Source: Gyromitra esculenta (taxonomy: Eukaryota > Ascomycota > Pezizomycetes > Pezizales > Discinaceae). Taken from it: a DNA stretch of 64,000 nucleotides. Each line of letters starts with the position of its first letter. Position 1 is the stretch's first letter. Positions 55,492-64,000 of this stretch are shown piece by piece. The DNA is taken from contig JBCAML010000014.1 in NCBI GenBank assembly GCA_038503075.1, forward strand, positions 868,001 through 932,000, written 5' to 3'. The notes below the pieces were generated by a model. That model saw only the letters and a list, made by a program, of their open reading frames with translations. It made no database searches and was not told the origin of the DNA. Position numbers and translations under genes: made by a program.

Positions 55492-55855
55492 ATGGCCGAC
55501 AAGCTCCGCGCCACACAGCAGCTCGAGCAGCTTCAAGCTCGTTATATCGGTACAGGTCACGCAGATACTACCAAATTGTGAGCACTCCAGTTTCCCTCCT
55601 CCTCTTATCTGAAGCTAACTCTCAGGCAGCGAGTGGGTATCCAACGTACATAGAGACACCTTAGCAACTTATGTCGGGCATCCTCCACTCCTAGAATACA
55701 TGTCTGTTGCGACCGGCGAGCCTATGGCAAAGATGCGAACGAAGTTTATCGAGGTATGTTATGCTCCTTCCAGGCTTCTGGTGTAGAATAAATATTGATG
55801 ATGGTGCTAGAGAATGATACGTCCTGTCGGAAAACCGCCAGAAAAGGAAGATTAG
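55492..55855 (+). CDS. SF3B5: Splicing factor SF3b subunit 5 (SF3B5/Ysf3)
   Basis: Three exons (55492-55577, 55630-55753, 55811-55855), 84 aa, like the 86 aa of human. Joined protein: MADKLRATQQLEQLQARYIG, then GHADTTKFEWVSNVHRDTLA, HPPLLEYMSVATGEPMAKMR, and the end MIRPVGKPPEKED. The signature Y-I-G-T-G-H-A-D-T-T-K is intact. Acceptor 1 is the second of two adjacent CAGs (CAGGCAG), chosen because it gives FEWV. No single exon is long enough to stand out. The protein is a small helical component of SF3b in U2 snRNP that contacts SF3B1 and SF3B3. Confidence 0.95.
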
Positions 55856-56232
55856 CCCAGTGATGGGAAGGTGATTGATTCGGATTTATTGACATTGGCT
55901 AGAGATGTAAAATATCCAATACGGCATTAATCAAGATCGTAATACGTGATACTACAATAAGACTGCATACAAACCTCCTTCCTAGCTAGTACCGTAGCCA
56001 AGAGAATGTCCATTTATCACGAATAAATTTCTAGATCCCTGAGGACCTTGCCGATACAAATGCACAATAATTAATTTTCAAAAATAAAAAATAAAAAATG
56101 CAAATAATTAATAATGAACCTCCCCCCATTAAAATTTCTCTGTACACAACGAACGCTGCCTAGCACCTATTTCATAAACATCATCGCCTCCTACATCCTA
56201 CATTTTCCCAAAGAACTTACTCATCGTCATCG
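55856..56232. other. Convergent 3' ends of SF3B5 and NSE3
   Basis: AT-rich 377 bp including an A-rich run near 56080. Nothing recognised. Confidence 0.45.
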
Positions 56233-57599
56233 TCAGCTTGCTGTGTCGCTTTTTCTGCTACCCCGTAGTTTCTTCGTCGCAGCGGCCCCTTCCGTTACAG
56301 CGTTATCGAGTTCGAGACCTATACTCCGTTTGAGCTTTTTCTCCAAATCTTCTGGAGCAGTAACTCCATAAACCTATTTTTGCGGGGGAAAACATATCAG
56401 CGCACTATTAGACGGATAAAAGCCAAAACCAAGGAACACATTGCTCGAACCGTTTTCAACATCGCCAGAACCCCACCAGAACCAATCTCTACCTTTGCTC
56501 TAGGCCCAAGGTAATAATCATGTCCCCCTTCACCCATGTCATCCCTTTGCTTAACAATATATCTTTGTTTAACCATCAACGCTATAACCTTCTCAGTGCC
56601 CCCAACCGGAGTATACTCATCGGCATTCATTCGTGCAAGGTAACGATTGAGCTTATTCTCAGGAAGAACACGGCCATTAAGATAAATCAAAGACACGATC
56701 ATAGTGACGAGCCCTGTGTGAGTTTGTTCCTTGAATCCATGGGGGTGAACAATCTCCGGCTCACGAAAGGCTTCTGGAAGCACTGTTGTGAGCATGTATT
56801 GCTTGGGTGACGTAGGTGCTTTATCTAAGTTCTGCGCAGCTGCGAGTAACGAGACGACACAATCAACTTCACCCGATAGCAGTAGAGAGAACAAAATTGA
56901 ACGATTTGGGAAGCGAGTGACGGACATACCTCTGCGTTGGCTTAATTTCGTCTTTTCGCTCATTGGCAGCTCAACGAGTTCCATCCCGAAAACGCGGCGC
57001 AGCTCTTTCTGTGACTGCTCAAAAACCTCTTTAAACATTCTGTTCTGCGAGCCAAGAACTACGAACCAAATTAACAAACGTTACTTGGAAAATAATAAAC
57101 CCGTTTCCATACTAACATACCTTTACTAATGATATCAGCCCTCTTCAACGGTTGTCTAGTATACTCCGAAGCCAGAGCCAACCTGATAAATTTCTTTACC
57201 AAGCGGTCCTTATTCGCCTCGCCTACTCAAAAAAACCTATGAGTCTCCGATTCATCATCACCAAGCACCAACAGCGCAAACGAAATTTCTCACCATGACT
57301 GTCACCCCCGAAATCGTCGCCGCTGTCTACATCTTCGTCTTCGTCTTCCTCGGGAGTTGCAACCCTTTGACTACGTTTTGCACTCTGTGTAGAGGATTCT
57401 CCACCTCGACGTTGTATCTGAGTTTGAGATTTCTGGGTGATCTTGCGACGCTGTGGGGGACTGGTGTTCTGATCGTCCGAGTCCCCATCAGGTTGCTAAA
57501 CGCAAGCGATTAGCACATAATATCAGATTACGAAGAGAAGGGGGCTATCCGGTTAAGAAAGAGGCATACGGAACGACGTTTGCGAGACTGGGGGGGCAT
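56233..57599 (-). CDS. NSE3: Smc5/6 complex subunit Nse3 (MAGE domain)
   Basis: Five exons (minus): 57599-57570, 57495-57294, 57222-57121, 57058-56451, 56373-56233; 1083 nt, 360 aa. The N-terminus (MPPQSRKRRS, then an acidic, Ser/Gln-rich stretch) is disordered. The MAGE domain begins at DRLVKKFIRLALASEYTRQP and continues VLGSQNRMFKEVFEQSQKEL, FGMELVELPM, TGLVTMIVSLIYLNGRVLPE, ending YYLGPRAKVEI. The last exon (VYGVTAPEDLEKKLKRS ... KSDTAS) follows a weak donor GTTCGA but is needed to avoid an unrelated tail. Nse3 pairs with Nse1 and Nse4, binds DNA, and supports repair and replication-fork stability. Confidence 0.9.
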
Positions 57600-58451
57600 A
57601 TTAAAGTTAAAGTAAAAGGACGGAGGTTGCGATGGTAGATGGTGATGTTGAAGACTAAAGCGCGTCTGATGTATGTTCCTGCCTTATCATAGTCACGTGC
57701 ATATCAAGCTAAAGCGTTTCTTGGCGAAAGCTTGAAATACTCTTGGGAGAAACTAGACGCACGAAAATTAGTTCTTCGACCCAGCCGTGTACCGTAAAAA
57801 CTCGAACAATGGGGTATCTCATTGCAGGCTATTAACTCCGCCACTACTTTCCAAAGACAATTTCTGGGGTCGAGCAAGATTAAATAGTAGAGGCGAAGGC
57901 TGTCCAAACTAGTTCTAGGCAACTACTAACTACATGTATGTAGTATCAGTTAGGCTAAAACACCTTGGATAACAATCCCTGCGATCAGATACCCAGTTTT
58001 TCGAGTTTCTACGGTATTAAGGCATGTAATTTTTAGACCATACCACCCTTCTCCCAGCGTTCGTCTCTTTTTTTCGGCGAGTGACATTCCATGATCTCGC
58101 AGTCCAAGCGATTCACCGGTTGGCCGTAGTGAGGATGGTTTGTGCGGTCCCCGGATGCTTGGTACTAAAATCTGGATCTTGCATCAAAAGGAAGCCTGCG
58201 AGAAACCAGGGCACTAAGCAACACCGAGGTAAATCCTGAGTGCTGTATTATGACGGGAAACGATATCGCAGGCAACGAGCGTGCTGCCAGCACCTTCTGT
58301 TACATCCGATTATGATACCCCACAGCACCAACGCCAAGCGACGCAGGGAAATCTCGAGTACATGTAGGTAAATTCGACCCGCTGCAACCGGGTGGAATGC
58401 GTATTGGTAGGCGTTGGAGCAGCTGGAGCCGTGGAAAGGGATACACTTGTA
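57600..58451. other. Gene-poor flank of NSE3
   Basis: NSE3 promoter side, then nothing recognisable. Near 58372-58415 is a segment (ATTCGACCCGCTGCAAC and ATGCGTATTGGT) that recurs inverted near 59505-59560, outside the TA-target element. Confidence 0.4.
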
Positions 58452-59466
58452 CAGTACAATCACCCTATAAGAATACTAACTATAAGAATATTCGCCTTAT
58501 AAGAATGCTGAATCCAGTCCTGACAGGGGTAAATTTGAGTGCGGCCTGCTTTTCATATCCCCTAAACCGTCAGGCGGTTTCGGGCCCAAATTGTCCCCAT
58601 TTTCTAAACTAGTATAGTTCAACCACAATAAAGAAATAAATTACGATATTTTTTCACATGCTATTTAACATATAGGTCTATCATATTTTAAGCTCTTGTG
58701 TCTAAATAAGGAGACCTGGCTTAATGGTGTCGGTTTTTTGTTAGGCTTGGCGCGATTTTTAAACCTAACACAAAAAGTAACATGCATCCACTTCCGCTGT
58801 ATGATATACTAGGCATAGAAAACCCAGGATCATATTGAAAGGTGTATAAGTATGTGCCTAGCCTGAGCACAAGCCGCGTTTTGCCTAGTTGGATGTGTAA
58901 TTCATTAAAAACCTCAAATGAGTGAGTGATTGTGAATCAGATTTCTAGTTCCTATCTTTATGTGACACTGTGTATTCTCCATCCTGACACCAAAAATTGA
59001 CCGGTTTTTCTATTTTAATCTTGCATCTGCAGAACAAACCAATAACCGATAGGATAGAAGATAAAGTGATTTAACTCACTAAACTTCCATGTAACAAATT
59101 CTCCATGATAAAATCTAACTGGTTGATTTTTGATAGCCCTTTGAACCGTTGACATGGACCCAAATCACATACAAATCCTCTTGGCTTGGCATATTTGAGT
59201 GACTTTATTTAAGAGCCACTCTGTCAAGCTATAATTTTTTATAAAATTCCCTCTTTTTATAGAATACTCTATATCTTCAGTTCTTTTTCATGAATATAAT
59301 AAGACAGGGTAATTGGTGGTTGGTGGCTGCAAGGTAGTCAATTGAAGTCAAAAGTCAGAAAAACCGGGCCCGTACGGGCCCAGTGACGGTCTAAGGGATA
59401 AGAATAGCTCTTTTATAAGAATATGATTTTCAGAACCAACCGTATTCTTATAGGGTGATTGTACTG
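58452..59466. mobile_element. Non-autonomous TA-target DNA transposon, 1015 bp
   Basis: The ends are perfect 25-bp inverted repeats beginning CAGTACAATCACCC and continuing TATAAGAATAC, with TA on both outer sides (58450-58451 and 59467-59468), as expected for Tc1/mariner/pogo elements. Variants of the word TATAAGAAT recur just inside both ends. The inner 900 bp have no transposase frame, so mobility would need a helper. An inverted similarity continues discontinuously outside the TA sites, suggesting that the element sits inside an older inverted repeat. Confidence 0.75.
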
Positions 59467-60406
59467 TACTAGGTAGTTCAGTTGTATTTTTCGGTTTCTG
59501 TGATGACTAATACGCATTATGCACGTTTCTCCCAGTTGCAGCGGGTCGAATCTGTCGAGGCAATATGCACGGTAGAGTAAACTGCATATAGGTATTGTAT
59601 GACGACAGATGTGGAGAACTCTACTGACACGTGAAAATGGCAACTTTCACATGTCAGAGAAAACCCCCCCCACGCGCCTAAGCAACAACAACAACCTCGT
59701 GCGCGAAGAAAAGCCGCCCTTTGTTTGCTTTAGCGACGGCCCTAAGCATCGTCTCCCTACCATGTTCCCATGACATACATCATGGAGAAACGTCGCGGGG
59801 TCCTTCTCCGTTGTTGGTGCGCAGACCGGGGTATAAGCTACATGTCTGGACTCTTTGGGTGTGGCGACAGGTATCTAGTATGCCCTGCTTACTCGATTAC
59901 GAGTGTCGCCGGATGATATCTGGAAAGCCCAGACAGGTCATCGTAATATAATATAAAGGCGAAATGCCTTGTCGCTGGCGGTTTACGTGGGTGGGTAGAA
60001 TCGATACTTCCTACGTGTACGTCGTGCTCCCATCCCACTCCTTCCTCCTCCCTAATCCTTCGTAGGCTTTTCTTTTTCCTTTTAGATACTGCTAAGTATC
60101 GAGATATTGGCTTTTACTTTCTGGGGCTTACGGATAGACGTGCTTCCTCTTCTTTCCCTTTCTCTGCCCATGCTTTAGATCCTTTAGAGGATGATACATA
60201 GCCTACCTGGTGCTCCCCCACCATGATCGGTAAGTGACGCCTGTATTTATTCACAAACACCAGAAAATCTCTCATGCCCCCTGTATTTAACGAAAAGGGC
60301 AAGAGAGAAAGGGGAGCAAAAAACTCACCGAAAAAAAGATCATATTTGTGGTTCAATGGGTTATAATACATACATGCACCCACAGCTAATCACCCGTCTA
60401 CAGATC
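59467..60406. other. 5' flank of the second hydrolase gene
   Basis: Contains the presumed promoter of the gene at 60407. A 76-codon and an 89-codon open frame have no known motifs. No transposon ends except the inverted similarity noted next to 59505-59560. Confidence 0.4.
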
Positions 60407-62469
60407 ATGTCCTCGGCCGTCCCTCGCGGCGGTTCAGAAAAGTCCAAGTTATCTCAGTCCTCCTCTTCTGGAGTATTTACCTTTTGCGCGGGAACTCCCA
60501 TGGGCCACCAATCTTATTCCTCCGAAAAATCTCTCGTTATTTTACTAAGCGCTTGACCTCATTTCAAACTGTAACTCTTACACTCCTGTATCTCTACGTT
60601 TCTCGGAACTTTGCAAAGATCTTCAATCTCGAGTCTCCAGAGCCACTCGCGAACTTATACTCTAGATCCTATTTCCGCGCAACGTGGGTTATGACCGCGT
60701 TGGATGCCGGATTCTGGACCGCCATGAGAATAAGGACAAAGTGGCTGAGGGATGTATGCAGCGTCACTTTCACATTGTATTATCTCTTCGCCGCAGAGAG
60801 GGCGGATGAGAAGGTTCGCCGAGTCCGTGCAACGATTACAATTGACCACATGCGGGTGTCTTGGAACAAATCTACAACCCCATACCTTAAATTCCTCACA
60901 AACCTCCTTCACCCAACCCCAAACAAATTCGCACCACGTCATATCCGCATCTCTCGTCCTAAAGAATCTGTGTATCGGGCTCCCATCGGCGCCTGGATCT
61001 ATTTTGAAGGTACCCGTGAGGAGCTGCGATCGTGCAAGAAGATAATTCTTGATTTCCCCGGTGGTGGATTTGTTGCCATGTCGCCTCGACACTATGACGA
61101 CAAACTCCTCTGCTGGGCCCGCCAGTGCCCTGGGATTCCTATCATTGCTGTGGATTACAAACGTGCGCCGGAATTCCCGTACCCATATGCGCTCAACGAA
61201 TGTTACGACGTCTACCACAGCATTATCTTCACTCGGGGTAAGTGTGTCGGTCTATCGGGGGACACTCTTCCACGAATCGCATTGAGTGGAGACTCTGCGG
61301 GTGGGAATTACGCCGCTGGTGTCACCCTCATGATCCTTAACTCGACCAGCACCAGCTCTACAGGGCACCTGATGGAAGAGGGCTGGAAAAGCCTCCCGCT
61401 TCCTGACGGCCTGGTCCTGATATACCCTTCCTTGGATCTCAATATTGGCTCTTGGATGTCTGACGATCAAATGAAGCTCATACGTCAACGTGGCATGCGC
61501 AAAACCAACAAAAACGTCGTAAAGCGCAAGTCCGAATACTTTGAGCGCGCCAGCGGTATCGAGCCTGCGGCAAGATCTAACGACGAGGACGATGACGGCG
61601 ACAGCGATTGTGAGCCTTTCCGTCGAGAGGGTGATGTGCCGATTATAAATGAAGGAAACCAGAACGTGGTTGGCAAAGCAGCCTCCGCCGTGTGCGCCTC
61701 CGCAGATTCTAATAGACCGAAACCGCTCTCGACTAGACTCGCGATGACCTCCAGGCTATCATACTTTAACGATCGTATCCTCACTCCGGAAATGATGCGT
61801 GCTATGGTGATCCTTTATATTGGCCCCCATAATCGCCCTGATTTCACAACCGACTTCTTACTCTCCCCTATTGTCGCTCCCGAGAGCCTCTTAGCACAAT
61901 TTCCCAAGACCTTTTTCCTCACTGGTGAACGAGATCCGCTAGTCGATGATACAGTTATCTTTGCAGGACGTATCAGACAGGCCAAACAAGCCCTCTGGCG
62001 TCACCGCCGTGACATGGGACTTGAGCACGGGACGACCTCGGATGATGGTGTAGAGGTTAGCCTAATCCCGGGGATCAGTCATGGGTTTCTACAAATGGGA
62101 GCGCTGTATCCCGAAGCGACCAGGGAAATGAATCGCTGTGCTGCTTGGCTGGGCGAAATTCTAGAGGATAAACCAGACGAGGATGAGGGTGCTGAAAATG
62201 AGGTAACGAGAAATGGCGAGATCGGAAAGCACAAGAGGAGTTTGACTAGTGGGAGTTTGACTAGTGGAGATGAAGACCGACCATTAGAGATGGCGCCGCT
62301 CCCTGGGAGAGGGAGAGCGAAGGCCAATGGTACGGTGAGAGGGAGGGGTGGGGGAAGAAGGGGAAGCAATGTTACGTTGGGAAGTGAGGTAGATTTAGTG
62401 GGCAGGAGGATGCAAGGTTTGGCAGGGGGATTGACGGCTGGGGTGAATGATGATGGGGATGATTATTAG
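60407..62469 (+). CDS. HSL-type alpha/beta hydrolase (probable esterase/lipase), 661 aa
   Basis: Exons 60407-60472 and 60550-62469. The large frame has no in-frame ATG near its beginning, so I join it to MSSAVPRGGSEKSKLSQ through a 77-nt intron (GTATTT...ACTAAG), which gives a continuous frame. A hydrophobic N-terminal part (QTVTLTLLYLYV) may be a membrane anchor. Catalytic elements: FPGGGFVAMSPRHYDD (oxyanion hole), RIALSGDSAGGNYAAG (nucleophile Ser), TGERDPLVDD (acid), PGISHGFLQMG (His). An insertion rich in charged residues separates the nucleophile from the acid. A Gly/Arg-rich tail follows. Same superfamily as the gene at 3.5-6.1 kb but with different motifs, so not a recent duplicate. 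Substrate unknown. The first exon is the weaker part of the model. Confidence 0.82.
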
Positions 62470-63519
62470 TGGCTTTCTCTTTTCTGTTTCGGGCCTGCTT
62501 CCCCAGTTGCTTATTCTGGAGGGTTTGTGGATGTTTTTCCGAGAGGCTGTAAAGTTTGTGAAGTAAGAAGTTTTGTTAGATATCCATCCTGTATAACGGT
62601 CTCATCGATTAGCTTGTATAAATAATTACTAGTAAAAATTATGCTGTTGGGTTTAATTATAAACTTCCTTTGACTCAAATTACCTATTATCACATACACC
62701 AATTATTAACACTATGTGTACCACTATGAATCCAACTATAATCACCTTGTTCGTGCTCTTATTATTGTGTTATGTTTTTCAAGATATATTGCTAGTTAAA
62801 TTCTGGAGAATAAGTCAACCTAGGTGTTTTGCTAACCAGTTAGATATCATGTGAATTTAATCTCTACACGTATCTGAGAGATTATACGCAATGCTAGGCG
62901 GGCCTCTCTTTAGCCTCCCTTTATCATTCGGGAGTATTGTTGACAATCGCGAAGTCGCCACTCCGGTAAATTAATCGGAACTTGTTCTAACGAGTGATAA
63001 TACGTGATACTGAATAATCAGGGTCTTAACTACATGTATATCAATATATAAAGCTTTCATGTGCTGATATGAGGCCTTGCACTCAGCTCCCACACACGTT
63101 GATATTGCCGGGGGCCAAAATTCCCGGAATTCGATATAACAACCCATACATCACGATGCGACACGATTCTTCAGCCCCTCTTTAAGTACTTATTAAGGTG
63201 GAAGATCGGTCCATGAGATATCCATATATATTGGAGATTTATTCTACTTTTTACCTTAATTTTATAGTTACATTTGTTGTATAGCTGCGTCGTGATGTAT
63301 TCGTTGCTACGCCAAATTCCGGTTATTTTTGATCCCCCAACAATTAGGGCTGATTCGCCATCTGAGTACATTACTGAAATAAAGCATCAAACTGTTGATT
63401 TACCTGTACTACGTATACACGCGTATTATATGGTATACTTCTAGTGAATCAATTCCTGATCCATTTTTGATCCAAGTGGAGTACTCGTCGGGATCTATGG
63501 TTACGGATGTCGTACAGTA
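62470..63519. other. Gene-poor, AT-rich; nothing recognised
   Basis: Hydrolase 3' UTR and AT-rich sequence with short frames only. No RNA gene or element ends identified. Confidence 0.4.
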
Positions 63520-63600
63520 CAGCCGTGTAAGAAAAGTCTTGACACCCCAGTGGCTGTCTCGCCAGTTAGGTGGGGTGTCAAGACTTTTATTACACGACTG
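63520..63600. mobile_element. 81-bp MITE with 30-bp inverted repeats
   Basis: Left arm CAGCCGTGTAAGAAAAG..., right arm the inverse starting CAGTCGTGTAATAAAAG; 28 of 30 bases agree, through CTTGACACCCCA. TA lies on both sides (63518-63519, 63601-63602). Only about 21 bp separate the arms, so it is almost all stem. The CAG tip and TA target resemble the 1-kb element at 58452, though the repeats differ. Confidence 0.75.
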
Positions 63601-64000
63601 TACATAGTAGAGAGCCTATTATAAGTTCGAAAAAAAACTCTGGCTCTCTGGCCGATCAGAATTCTCTTGTTGACAAATAGATAATGGCTTCTAGCAAGGA
63701 TTCTAGTATTTGCCAGGAACGTTTTTTCTTTTCTTTTGTAATTAGCATGCATAGCAAAGCGGCCAGCAGAAAAATTACCCGCCCTACACATACTGCCGCT
63801 TCTCTCCGCTTAGATTTGTTCAGATTTCGAATTTCAGCTGATACTACCACCACCATTCTGCAGACATCTCCAGTTTTCCTCCCACCACGAATAAACAAGG
63901 GCCTGCAACATAATGCTGGATAGTCTGCGACTCGCTTTCGATGACGGCCTTAATACTCAAAAACCTGCCGATACAAGAAATTTGGTTAATATATTCACTG
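63601..64000. other. Right edge; nothing recognised
   Basis: A 79-codon plus-strand frame (63684-63923) has no known motif. No other feature seen. Confidence 0.35.

Noticed and set aside
63684..63923. 79-codon ORF near the right edge
   Set aside because: No recognisable domain, and its length is within chance for this base composition.
1..64000. tRNA or rRNA genes, CRISPR arrays, riboswitches
   Set aside because: I looked for tRNA A/B-box-like words and cloverleaf stems and found none convincing. CRISPR arrays are not expected in a fungal nuclear genome and no regular spacer-repeat pattern is present.

Overview
The window is nuclear DNA of a filamentous ascomycete fungus (Pezizomycotina). 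The evidence is many short GT-AG introns of about 50-80 nt, single-copy fungal housekeeping genes (TRS130, TSR2, YRB30, GPI3, RPB12, RPB5, MTG2, SF3B4/HSH49, SF3B5, NSE3), and a very large load of one Ty3/gypsy chromovirus family. That load and the CpG-type decay recall TE-rich Pezizomycetes such as truffles, but this placement is a guess.

Layout. 1-1686: decayed 3' end of a chromovirus hit by three further LTRs. 2.4-2.9 kb: an unrecognised ORF behind a TATA box. 3.5-6.1 kb (-): a hormone-sensitive-lipase-like esterase, six exons. 6.6-11.5 kb (+): TRS130, the TRAPPII subunit, six exons. 12.1-40.4 kb: a nested transposon complex. A piggyBac-like copy (PB2) is interrupted by a second one (PB1). 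PB1's transposase is interrupted by chromovirus A and by a doubly nested LTR. A is interrupted by a tandem of two chromoviruses (B and C sharing an LTR), by chromovirus D and by a solo LTR. D carries its own solo LTR. Nearly every LTR-element junction still shows a 5-bp target duplication, so the order of events can be read directly.

41-44.4 kb: TSR2 (ribosome assembly) and YRB30 (Ran-GTP binding). 44.4-47.4 kb: gene-poor, with a possible pogo-like remnant. 47.4-62.5 kb: a compact run of GPI3, RPB12/RPB5 (divergent, both shared by all three nuclear RNA polymerases), MTG2/SF3B4 (divergent), SF3B5 and NSE3, then a gene-poor stretch with a non-autonomous TA-target transposon, then a second HSL-type hydrolase. 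A small MITE lies near the right end.

The most informative signals are in the chromovirus family. Gag ends at a U UUA AAC heptamer directly before the stop codon, pol lies in the -1 frame, and a stem with compensatory changes between copies sits 6 nt downstream. The site next to the 5' LTR is not tRNA-like; it complements a sequence about 45 nt downstream of the LTR TATA box, suggesting Tf1-like self-priming. I read exons by eye from splice signals and family conservation. In every multi-exon host gene except YRB30 the summed coding lengths are multiples of three with no forced choices beyond those stated.
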